Source: an uncultured Lachnospiraceae bacterium (lineage in GTDB: Bacteria > Bacillota > Clostridia > Lachnospirales > Lachnospiraceae). Taken from it: a stretch of 64,000 nucleotides of DNA. The notes under the pieces were generated by a model. It worked only from the letters and a program-made list of their open reading frames with translations. It was not told where the DNA came from and made no database searches. Position 1 is the stretch's first letter, and every line of letters begins with the position of its first letter. The stretch spans positions 1 through 64,000 of the forward strand of contig CANRIM010000004.1 in the NCBI GenBank assembly GCA_947630695.1, read 5' to 3'. The translations under genes were made by a program, and so were the position numbers. Shown here in pieces: positions 1 to 6,460 of the stretch.

Positions 1-54
1 GAAGCCGGCACAAAAAGAAACCCCACCCCTCAAGATTGAGGGGCAGGGGAGTTG
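1..54. mobile_element. Hairpin block resembling the right end of an IS200/IS605-type (TnpB) element
   Basis: Bases 26-32 (CCCCTCA) pair with 37-43 (TGAGGGG) around a four-base loop, and CCCC at 21-24 pairs with GGGG at 46-49 to extend the stem; the block ends GGGGAGTTGAA. Long nested hairpins close to the end are typical of IS200/IS605 elements and of the guide RNA 3' end of TnpB. Coding sequence of a permease begins directly after it, in frame with a stop codon at 53-55. The rest of any element lies outside the window, so this is inference from shape only. It could instead be an ordinary intergenic hairpin. Confidence 0.35.
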
Positions 55-76
55 AATAGGCGAAGCCTATTTTTTA
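55..76 (+). terminator. Terminator-like hairpin at the left edge
   Basis: AATAGGC (55-61) and GCCTATT (65-71) form a 7-bp stem with a GAA loop, followed by a run of T. It has the form of an intrinsic terminator for whatever lies left of the window, although the same bases can also be read in the frame of the following permease fragment. Confidence 0.45.
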
Positions 77-1315
77 TCCACAAAACCTGTTTCGGGCATA
101 TCGGGTCAAAGTTTCGCTGAAGCACTGGAACAGCTGCCGGGAGTGCGCAGCGTCAATGCGCAGGCCGTATTGTCCGGCCGTTGTCATTTGGCAGAAAGTC
201 CGGATACTGCAGCAAACAAAGATGTACCGCAGGAAGCCGCAGCAGCGTCAGACACGGATGCAGAGGTAGATATGGAAATCTGCGGACTGTCGGCGGCGGA
301 CTGGAAAATGCTGGTGCGGCAGGCAGATGGCGGGGCGGATATGGAAGCCCTGCAAAAGGGGAATGCTGTAATATTGGTGGTGCCGGAAGCGCAGGCAGGG
401 AAAGCGCTGCCGGCGGTTTCCCAAGGCGATACCCTGTATCTGGATCTGTACGCAGATCCGGAAACCGGTAAAGCGGCAACATATTATATACCCAGTAGCA
501 AACGGGAATTGGTCAGAAAAATTTCCGTGAAGGTAGGGGCAGTGCTGCAAAATACAGACCTTCTTTCTGCAAATGCATCCGAATTGTTCCGGCGTATGCC
601 GTATGGCATGTTTTGTCCCTTGGAGATGCTCGATAAGGCGCTGCAGGATGCCGGAGCGGCGCAGGAGGGAAGCCAGTATCTGCAGGGTGGCCCCTATGGC
701 TGGACTCAGGGCGAGGTATATACCGATGGGACAGCGGACTACTATGCCACGGATTACGCAATGGCAGAGCTGTGCGAACGGTATGGGTATAGTGTAGATA
801 CATTCCGGGAAGAAAATATGGCGCAGATCCAACGGTCCTTACAGATGTTGGTGCAGCTGTTGGCCAGCGGCGCGGTGATCCTTTGTGTGTCCCTGCTGCT
901 CATCCGCAGCAGCCTGCGGCTGGCGGACGAAGGAGAGCTCCGGCGGATTGCGGTGCTGCGGGCGCTGGGACTGTCCCGGCGCAAGCTGTGGCTGCAGATC
1001 CTTCTGGAGGCGGCAGGTACCGGGCTCTTTTCGGTCGGCATCGGTTGGGGCGCCTTTGGCATCTATCTGTTATACCAGTCTTTCCGACAGCAAAGCCGGC
1101 TGCTGGCGTCCTTCGGCGAGGCGCATACTCTGAAGGAAATGCTGGTCTGGGAATTGGAGGAATATGGGGATTGCGGCATTCATTTCGGACGGGTGCTGCT
1201 GATCAGCGCGGCCGGCGCGGTACTGGTGGCGCTGACGGTACTGCTGTCCCGGCGCCGTTTGCCGGAGGCGGCCTTGTTTTCCCAAAGCAAACGAAACAAA
1301 ACGAAACAATTTTAA
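56..1315 (+). pseudogene. FtsX/MacB-type ABC transporter permease, 5'-truncated
   Basis: This is the C-terminal part of an ABC transporter permease of the FtsX/MacB superfamily, which helps export or sense a substrate with a partner ATPase. The frame is open from base 56 to 1315 without a convincing start; a GTG at 143 has no good ribosome binding site, and the residues before it (reading FAEALEQLPGVRSVNA) look like protein. A long extracytoplasmic domain is followed by one membrane segment, a cytoplasmic stretch with the typical RRIAVLRALGLSRRKLW signature, and two more membrane segments, then a basic tail. A full permease of this type needs an N-terminal membrane helix and often more, and none is present. 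The break falls beside a mobile-element-like hairpin, so the gene was probably disrupted; only sequence to the left can confirm this. Confidence 0.65.
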
Positions 1316-1319
1316 ACTT

Positions 1320-1360
1320 CCCGCGTTTCTGATTGACAGAAACGCGGGATTTTCTGATTT
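1320..1360 (+). terminator. Intrinsic terminator after the permease fragment
   Basis: A perfect 12-bp stem, CCCGCGTTTCTG (1320-1331) with CAGAAACGCGGG (1337-1348), loop ATTGA, followed by ATTTTCTGATTTT. Confidence 0.9.
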
Positions 1361-1376
1361 TGATCAAAAACGCAGG

Positions 1377-1434
1377 AACCTTACGAAACTGTAAGCTGGT
1401 TTGTAAGGTTTCTGTAAGAATCCTGCAGTATAAT
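1377..1434 (+). promoter_or_regulatory. Operator with three TGTAAG repeats and a TATAAT -10 box
   Basis: TGTAAG occurs at 1390, 1402 and 1413, that is at 12- and 11-base steps, one helical turn apart, upstream of TATAAT (1429-1434). AACCTTAC (1377-1384) is also the inverse of GTAAGGTT (1403-1410). Helical-turn direct repeats are the usual binding sites of OmpR/PhoB-family response regulators. No consensus -35 box is seen at 17 bases, as expected for an activated promoter. Confidence 0.55.
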
Positions 1435-1471
1435 GTCTATATAAAGTGAAAAAGGGAAGGGAGGAAAAAAA

Positions 1472-1795
1472 ATGAAGCGAAAAAAATGGATTTTGATGCT
1501 GGCCCTGTGTACCAGCCTTGTCCTTGGCACTGTGACCACTTCCGTGGCTGCCACCGGGCCGGCGCCGGCCCAGCCCATGGCCCAGGAATGCGGCAACTGC
1601 GGGCAGATGCGGCTGCTGAACCAGTATGATTACGGCGAATGGGTATATTTGACCACAACCATTTGCGAAAAAAAGGTGGGAAGAGTAGATTATATTTATA
1701 AACGGCCGGTGTTTATGAGCGTCAAATGCGGCAACTGCGGGTTTACAGCCGATTTGGGAACAACATGGGAATACAAAACCGTCTGTAACCATTGA
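1472..1795 (+). CDS. Small secreted protein with two CGNCG motifs
   Basis: A 107-residue protein of unknown function. It starts after a purine-rich GGGAGGAAAA site and opens with a classical signal peptide (KRKK, a hydrophobic core, cleavage probably after SVA near residue 26), so it should be exported. The mature part has CGNCG near residues 40-44, a second CGNCG near 87-91 and further cysteines, an arrangement that could bind a metal like a small zinc ribbon or form disulfides. It stands alone behind a response-regulator-type operator and downstream of a broken FtsX permease. Such small exported proteins sometimes accompany peptide-sensing ABC systems, but nothing here shows that. No family was recognised. 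Confidence 0.75.
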   Translation: MKRKKWILMLALCTSLVLGTVTTSVAATGPAPAQPMAQECGNCGQMRLLNQYDYGEWVYLTTTICEKKVGRVDYIYKRPVFMSVKCGNCGFTADLGTTWEYKTVCNH

Positions 1796-1807
1796 AACCC
1801 TGGCGGC

Positions 1808-1824
1808 GCGGCAGCGTCTGCCGC
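1808..1824. other. Short intergenic hairpin
   Basis: GCGGCAG (1808-1814), loop CGT, CTGCCGC (1818-1824). A second weaker hairpin ACTGTCC/GGACGGT lies near 1936-1954, just before the next gene's ribosome binding site. They could be part of an untranslated leader; no T-run follows, so they are not clear terminators. Confidence 0.35.
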
Positions 1825-1969
1825 AACAGATCGTCGGTAAAGGCGCAGGAGGCCACTCCGGTTTCTATTTTGCAACAAATATTAATTGAATCGCCGAATG
1901 CGCCTTTATCATATAAAACAACTTAAAAAGAAAAACTGTCCGGCAAGGACGGTTTGCGGGAGGCAGAAT

Positions 1970-2875
1970 ATGTATTACTATATTTGGCCGAACCTTCTCG
2001 CTCTGATTAAGAAACAGTTTATGGAAGTTGCCGGGATCGATGAGTCGGCTTTTGATAAAGAAAGGTCTTCTGACCGGCACAGGAAGGATTATTCATTACG
2101 GGATTACAGACTCAATCTGTATGCGGAAGGATGCGATGAAACAGAAGATGAGATCGCTTACATCGCGTCCAGAAAGGCACTGAATTACAATCTGTTTGGC
2201 GCAGGCCCGCTTGCCTTTCGGGAAAACGGCTGCGGTATTACACCGGGCGTCTATCATCCGGTTTACAAGCAGAAAATTCCGCTGATTCAAAATAAAAACA
2301 CAACACTTTCCATCGATACGCTCCTGATGGGAGAAACGGAGTGGGAGATCGTCCGGACCCGTTTTCTGGAATGGATCGTTCTGAAAAACCGTCTGATCAA
2401 GGAAACCTTCCTGGACGAACGGAATTACTTTGATCCGGCTGCCGGTAAGATTTTTGCAGATGCAACGCGAAAAATGCTGATGCCCTGTGCGGCAGACGGC
2501 GGGGAATCTCAGAGCATTTTCAGCCACATTGACGCGCTTTTTATCATAAAAGAGCTGATTGCGGCATATAATTTATTATCAGAGGACAGACCGGAACAAA
2601 AACCGCGGCCGAAAAAGATCAATATCATTGAATGCTACTGGAAACCGAAAAACTATTCGGCACTGGATGCGTATGCGGTGAAGGTTTATGTCAAAGAAAA
2701 TGGCATAAAAAAGGAACACGTGCAAATGATGTGTTTGATTGCGCCGGTACTTCGTTTGTTTGAGGAACGGTTTTCGGTTTCCGTGGATATCCGTCATGTG
2801 GATGTATGGAAGCTGCTGCTTGGCCAGAAAGATGAAAGGGACAAGTGGCTTTGGATGAAACGATATAAAATTTAG
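1970..2875 (+). CDS. Unrecognised protein, 301 residues
   Basis: No family was recognised. The chosen ATG at 1970 has a GGGAGG site seven bases upstream; an in-frame TTG at 1886 would add 28 basic residues but has no such site. The protein is soluble in appearance, with no signal peptide or membrane segment, and is rich in aromatic and charged residues. It starts MYYYIWPNLLALIKKQF, has a central basic and aromatic region and ends in a short KWLWMKRYKI tail. The next gene, a 74-residue coiled coil, follows after 14 bases and shares the terminator at 3142, so the two are probably cotranscribed. Codon use looks slightly AT-richer than in the metabolic genes to the right, which fits an accessory gene. 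Function is unknown. Confidence 0.7.
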   Translation: MYYYIWPNLLALIKKQFMEVAGIDESAFDKERSSDRHRKDYSLRDYRLNLYAEGCDETEDEIAYIASRKALNYNLFGAGPLAFRENGCGITPGVYHPVYKQKIPLIQNKNTTLSIDTLLMGETEWEIVRTRFLEWIVLKNRLIKETFLDERNYFDPAAGKIFADATRKMLMPCAADGGESQSIFSHIDALFIIKELIAAYNLLSEDRPEQKPRPKKINIIECYWKPKNYSALDAYAVKVYVKENGIKKEHVQMMCLIAPVLRLFEERFSVSVDIRHVDVWKLLLGQKDERDKWLWMKRYKI

Positions 2876-2889
2876 CAGAGGAAAAAATC

Positions 2890-3114
2890 ATGATGTTCAT
2901 TTCGGAAGTAAAAAGAAACCATAAAAAGCTGCTGGAAGAAAATGCGCGCTTGAAAAAACTGGTAGAAGAGGAACGAAAGAAATGCGAGCAGTGGGAGATG
3001 CTGACGAAGCTGTTTGAAAAGGAATTAAAAGAAGCAAGACACCGTTACCATCTTGATTCCGAAGAGGATTATCAGGCATTTTTGGAAAGCATCAAAGGTC
3101 GGAAAGATCTTTGA
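2890..3114 (+). CDS. Small coiled-coil protein
   Basis: A 74-residue hypothetical protein. Residues 5-50 are almost entirely charged and leucine-rich heptads (KKLLEENARLKKLVEEERKK and on), a strong coiled-coil signature; the last 20 residues contain DSEEDYQAFLESI. There is no signal peptide. Two ATG codons lie in tandem at 2890 and 2893 behind an AGAGG site. It follows the unrecognised 301-residue gene closely and probably forms a two-gene unit with it. It could be an oligomerisation or partner protein of that gene, but that is only inferred from position. Confidence 0.7.
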   Translation: MMFISEVKRNHKKLLEENARLKKLVEEERKKCEQWEMLTKLFEKELKEARHRYHLDSEEDYQAFLESIKGRKDL

Positions 3115-3141
3115 ATCAGGCTGTCATAGCAGGCCACCCGA

Positions 3142-3187
3142 AAAGTGTCCGGGACGAAAGCAGGTCTTTCGTTACAGACACTTTTTT
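3142..3187 (+). terminator. Intrinsic terminator of the 1970-3114 pair
   Basis: AAAGTGTC (3142-3149) pairs with GACACTTT (3177-3184) and an inner ACGAAAG/CTTTCGT stem extends it; TTTTTT ends the structure. Confidence 0.85.
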
Positions 3188-3194
3188 CATGCAA

Positions 3195-3227
3195 AGAAAA
3201 AACCTGTGCCGGATGTCCCGGCACAGG
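3195..3227 (-). terminator. Intrinsic terminator of the lipid kinase gene
   Basis: CCTGTGCCGG (3203-3212) and CCGGCACAGG (3218-3227) form a perfect 10-bp stem; read on the minus strand it is followed by TTTTTTCTTT. It sits just beyond the stop codon of the minus-strand gene ending at 3234. Confidence 0.9.
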
Positions 3228-3233
3228 GCAGTT

Positions 3234-4130
3234 TCAGATTTTCAGTTCAATCGCCTGTTTGTTATTCTGGATATCCACTTCGGTATATTCTCCGCCGAAT
3301 TCTCCGTCCAGGGACCAGGAAATGGGCTGGTCGCTGGTGATGTGCAGAGAAGTGATTTCCGCCGTTTGTACAATGGAGGCTTCCCGCAGTTTTCCGTTAA
3401 ACAGGCAGGTGATCAGCTCCTGAAATTCCGCCGGGGTTTCCGGGGCTTTTGCCAGTGTAAGTTCGTGATAGCCGTCGTCTAAGGAAACGTCGCTGCCAAA
3501 CAGACGCTTGAAACCGCCGATGGAATAGGTATTTGTAATCATGCCGAGAATAAAATGACCGTCAATGTGCAGATTGTCCCCATCGGCAATGATATGGTAT
3601 TTCGGAATATTCGCAAGACTTTTGGCGCCTTCTATAATGTAAGCGGAATGTCCCAGCAGATTTTTCATATCCTGGGGCGTCATATAGGATACCTCGGAAA
3701 ACAGACCAAAAGCCGCGGCATAGACAAAGTATTTGCCGTTCAGGGAGCCGATATCGCTTTTGAAAACGGAAGGACCGATGGCGGTTTCCGCGGCTTCCAG
3801 CATCCGCTTCGGAATTTCAAGCGAAGATGCGAAATCATTGGTGGAGCCTGCCGGAATGTATCCGATGGGGATCTTTTTATCCCGTTTCATCATACCGGTT
3901 ACGACTTCGTTTAAAGTGCCGTCGCCGCCGCTGCAGACGATCAGATCGCAGGCAAGGGTTTCATCCAGCACCAGATTGGTGGCGTCAGCTCTTTTTTGCG
4001 TCGGATAGGCGGTCACCAGGTAACCGGCAGCGGTAAACAGGTCGATGATGGTGCTCAGTTTTTGTAAAATGGCGCCTTTCCCGGCCTTGGGATTGTAAAT
4101 AAACAATAATTTTTTCAGGGGTTCCTGCAT
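3234..4130 (-). CDS. Diacylglycerol kinase family lipid kinase (YegS/DagK type)
   Basis: Predicted to phosphorylate diacylglycerol or a related lipid with ATP, at the inner face of the membrane; in Gram-positive bacteria such enzymes recycle diacylglycerol from lipoteichoic acid synthesis. The protein of about 298 residues opens with FIYNPKAGKG, the usual nucleotide-binding start, and carries the diagnostic catalytic motif SGGDGTLNEVV near residue 67, then IPAGSTNDFA. The C-terminal half is the beta-sandwich of the family, with SWSLDGEF. The length is normal. ATG at 4130 is used; a TTG immediately before it at 4133 is equally placed behind GGGAGG. It is transcribed alone and ends at its own terminator. 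The exact lipid substrate cannot be read from sequence. Confidence 0.9.
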   Translation of the reverse strand: MQEPLKKLLFIYNPKAGKGAILQKLSTIIDLFTAAGYLVTAYPTQKRADATNLVLDETLACDLIVCSGGDGTLNEVVTGMMKRDKKIPIGYIPAGSTNDFASSLEIPKRMLEAAETAIGPSVFKSDIGSLNGKYFVYAAAFGLFSEVSYMTPQDMKNLLGHSAYIIEGAKSLANIPKYHIIADGDNLHIDGHFILGMITNTYSIGGFKRLFGSDVSLDDGYHELTLAKAPETPAEFQELITCLFNGKLREASIVQTAEITSLHITSDQPISWSLDGEFGGEYTEVDIQNNKQAIELKI

Positions 4131-4233
4131 CAATTTAAGCCTCCCTTACAATCATTTTTTAGCATATTCGCGTCAGGTGGATCATAGAGTATAAAAGAAA
4201 ACGACAGTGTATTTCTCTTTCAGGAGTGATCAA

Positions 4234-4560
4234 ATGAGCGAAAAAACAAAAATTGTGGTGGTTCATATGAAAGAACTGCTTTATACCGTGATCTTTACTG
4301 CACTTGTTATTATATTGATTATCGTACTTGTGTATATGTTTTTGCCCAAATCCGACGATAAAACAGAACAGGACGCCCCGCTGCAGACGGAAGGTGTTTC
4401 CGCTACAGAATCCGCGCCGGAAATAACGGAAGATTTTTCCACGGAATCTGTGCCTGAGACAACGGAAAATCTTTCCGCGGAATCTGTGCCCGGGACAACG
4501 GAAAACGGTTCCACGGAAACTGTCCCCCAAACAACGGAGGATGTCATTTTTCAGCAGTAG
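4234..4560 (+). CDS. Single-pass membrane protein with a 12-residue Thr/Glu/Pro repeat tail
   Basis: A 108-residue protein of unknown function. The ATG at 4234 has AGGAG eight bases upstream; a GTG at 4207 is less likely. A short basic cytoplasmic head is followed by one strong membrane segment (about residues 16-38) and a soluble tail outside the cell. The tail contains a 12-residue unit of the form PETTENLSAESV, repeated at 36-base steps starting at 4417, 4453 and 4489 with a partial copy at 4525. Such tails act as extended spacers or wall-crossing stalks. Its last 17 bases overlap the 3' end of hslO on the other strand, so the two genes converge without a terminator between them. Confidence 0.7.
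   Translation: MSEKTKIVVVHMKELLYTVIFTALVIILIIVLVYMFLPKSDDKTEQDAPLQTEGVSATESAPEITEDFSTESVPETTENLSAESVPGTTENGSTETVPQTTEDVIFQQ
4417..4545. repeat. 36-bp in-frame tandem repeat, about 3.5 copies
   Basis: Three imperfect copies at 4417-4452, 4453-4488 and 4489-4524 and a partial fourth from 4525, each containing ACGGAA blocks. They encode the 12-residue Pro/Thr/Glu unit of the membrane protein and would allow length change by slippage or recombination. Confidence 0.85.
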
Positions 4561-5440
4561 TGCCTTCCCGAATCAGCCGCAGCAGATCGGTTTTGGAAAA
4601 CTGATACTGTCTGCCGCAGAAATGACATTTCACTTCCACCGGTTTTTCCTCGTCGATCAGCGACTCCAGCTGCGTCTTTCCCAGACTTAAGAGCGCCCGT
4701 TCAATACGGGCGGCAGAGCAATCGCAATGGAAACCGGTTTCTGTTTTTTCCAGAATCTCCAGATCCATATCCCCCAGAATCTCCTGCAGAATATCCTCCG
4801 GCGTCAGTCCCTGTTCCAGCAGGGAAGTTACGCTGGGGAGGCTTTGCAGGGTTTCTTCCAGAGCAGCGATATGGGCTTCTTCGGCAAAAGGCATCAGCTG
4901 GATCAGAAATCCCCCTGCCGCTTTCACATGGTTGTCCTGCTGCATCAGCACGCCCAGCGCCACAGAGGAAGGAATCTGTTCACTGACGGCAAAATACCAG
5001 GTCAGATCGTCGGCAATTTCGCCGCTTTGCAGATCGACCCGTCCGGTATAGGGTTCTTTCATTCCCAAATCCTTGATAACGGAAAGACTGCCCCGGCCGA
5101 TGGCGCCGCCCACATCCAGTTTTCCTTTGGCATTGGCAGGAATCAGCACCAGGGGTTCGTCCACAAATCCCTTTACAAAGCCTTTGGCGTTAGCTGTGAC
5201 GGTAATGCCTTTTAAGGGCCCGTCTCCGGCAATGCGGATCGTCAGAAGGTCTTTTTCCCCTTTCATACCCACGCCCATCATGGCGCCTGCGGTGAGGCAG
5301 CGTCCGAGGGCGGCTGTGGCCACGGGGCTGGTATTATGGATCTGTCTGGCGTATTCCGTCATACGCGTGGTTTCGGCGGCAAAAGCGCGAATGCTGCCCT
5401 TCGCTGCCGAAGCTCTTACAATATAATCATGTGCAGTCAT
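4544..5440 (-). CDS. hslO: Redox-regulated chaperone Hsp33
   Basis: Hsp33 is a cytoplasmic holdase chaperone, switched on by oxidation of four zinc-binding cysteines, that protects proteins during oxidative and heat stress. The 298-residue protein begins MTAHDYIVRASAAKGSIRAF, typical of the family, and ends with the zinc centre CDC near residue 235 and CHFC near residue 270. The start at 5440 is chosen because the protein matches the family from there; the frame is open further upstream but that part is the shadow of the methyltransferase gene. It overlaps the end of that gene by 14 bases, so the two are translationally coupled, with AAGGAG inside the upstream gene. All four cysteines are present, so the redox switch should work. 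Confidence 0.96.
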   Translation of the reverse strand: MTAHDYIVRASAAKGSIRAFAAETTRMTEYARQIHNTSPVATAALGRCLTAGAMMGVGMKGEKDLLTIRIAGDGPLKGITVTANAKGFVKGFVDEPLVLIPANAKGKLDVGGAIGRGSLSVIKDLGMKEPYTGRVDLQSGEIADDLTWYFAVSEQIPSSVALGVLMQQDNHVKAAGGFLIQLMPFAEEAHIAALEETLQSLPSVTSLLEQGLTPEDILQEILGDMDLEILEKTETGFHCDCSAARIERALLSLGKTQLESLIDEEKPVEVKCHFCGRQYQFSKTDLLRLIREGTTAEK

Positions 5441-6182
5441 GGCTTTTTCCGCACTCCTTTGCAATAAAACATAAACGGTGGTCAGCGTCGCTGCCCGGGC
5501 GGCTGCTGTAGCCGTCCGTGACAGCAAGCAACTGCAGGCCGGCGTCCGCCAGCGCCCTGCAAACCGATTCTTTCGTAAAGATTTTCTGATAATGGTATTC
5601 TTCAAATTTGGCGTATCTGCCGTCTGCTTCCCGTTCGAACATGGACAGATGATATTCAAACACATCCTGATCCATGGCGGTTTCGCAAAAGAAATCCCCT
5701 TTTTGATCATGCCGGCAGGAAGTCAGACCGGCGGTGGTCTGAAACCACTTTTCTGTTTTTATATCAAAAATAAAAAGGCCGCCCGGATCCAGATAATTGT
5801 TTACCAGCCGAAACAGCGTGGCCAGTTCGCCTTCATCCGCCATATAATTGACAGTATCGCAGCAGCAGATGGCGGCGCGGACGGTTCCGTACAGCTCAAA
5901 AGCGCGGATATCCTGACACAGATAGAGGATATTGGAATCCCGGCTGCTTTTTTCATAGGCCCGGGCCAGCATTTCTTCGGAATTATCAATGCCGATCATA
6001 TCATAACCGGCCTCCGCCAGCTTTCTGGTCATGCGCCCGCTGCCGCATCCTAAGTCGGCGATAATTCCATTGTCGATTTCATATGTATGCAGAATGTCCA
6101 GGATCCGCCGGCACCATCTGTGGTAAGGGATATTGCGCATCCAGCGGTCGTAGACCTTCGCAAAAGCAAGATAAGTGTCCAT
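5427..6182 (-). CDS. Class I SAM-dependent methyltransferase
   Basis: A 251-residue cytoplasmic methyltransferase using S-adenosylmethionine. It shows motif I IADLGCGSGRMTRKLAEAG near residues 41-59, the acidic residue after strand 2 in MIGIDNSEEML, then CCCDTVNYMADEGEL near motif II, and FDIKTEKWF. This is the general small-molecule methyltransferase fold; the acceptor is not predictable. It lies directly upstream of hslO and overlaps it, and a DUF1540 gene precedes it. Related methyltransferases are often found next to hslO in Firmicutes, which suggests a role in stress or repair, but that is only context. Confidence 0.9.
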   Translation of the reverse strand: MDTYLAFAKVYDRWMRNIPYHRWCRRILDILHTYEIDNGIIADLGCGSGRMTRKLAEAGYDMIGIDNSEEMLARAYEKSSRDSNILYLCQDIRAFELYGTVRAAICCCDTVNYMADEGELATLFRLVNNYLDPGGLFIFDIKTEKWFQTTAGLTSCRHDQKGDFFCETAMDQDVFEYHLSMFEREADGRYAKFEEYHYQKIFTKESVCRALADAGLQLLAVTDGYSSRPGSDADHRLCFIAKECGKSHDCT

Positions 6183-6196
6183 TTGATTTTATTTCA

Positions 6197-6225
6197 GGAA
6201 AGCGCCTGTACTGCAGGCGCTTTCC
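6197..6225 (-). terminator. Strong stem-loop between the DUF1540 gene and the methyltransferase
   Basis: GGAAAGCGCCTG (6197-6208) and CAGGCGCTTTCC (6214-6225) form a perfect 12-bp stem with a five-base loop. Neither side has a strong T-run, so it may be a partial terminator or mRNA-processing structure. Confidence 0.6.
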
Positions 6226-6236
6226 TCTACGTTTGA

Positions 6237-6386
6237 TCAGTCACAATGACAACCGGAATCGTCCGTTGACGGCTCTCTGGAATATGTCTCGCAGCTGGTG
6301 TCGTGCTCGATCTTGATCCGGTCCGCCGTGCAGTATTTGCTGTCGTTGTACATACAGTCCACTGCAGAACATCTTAAATCGTCCAT
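6237..6386 (-). CDS. DUF1540 domain small cysteine-rich protein
   Basis: A 49-residue protein read from ATG at 6386 behind a perfect AGGAGG. The sequence has the DUF1540 pattern: CSAVDCMYN, then C before TADRI, then C before ETY, with an added CHC at the end. DUF1540 proteins are common small proteins of Clostridia; the four spaced cysteines suggest metal binding, but the function is not known. It is easily missed because it is so short. It lies downstream of glmS on the same strand and upstream of the methyltransferase gene, separated from the latter by a strong hairpin. Confidence 0.9.
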   Translation of the reverse strand: MDDLRCSAVDCMYNDSKYCTADRIKIEHDTSCETYSREPSTDDSGCHCD

Positions 6387-6460
6387 GCTGATACCTCCTT
6401 GTATAATATGACAGGCTTAGTATCTGCCGGCACAGGAAAAATATGCATGGAAGCTTCGAA

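Noticed and set aside
1886..1969. TTG start giving 28 more residues to the unrecognised 301-residue protein
   Set aside because: No ribosome binding site; ATG at 1970 has GGGAGG at the right distance.
5441..5710. N-terminal extension of hslO
   Set aside because: Shadow of the methyltransferase gene; Hsp33 homology begins at 5440.
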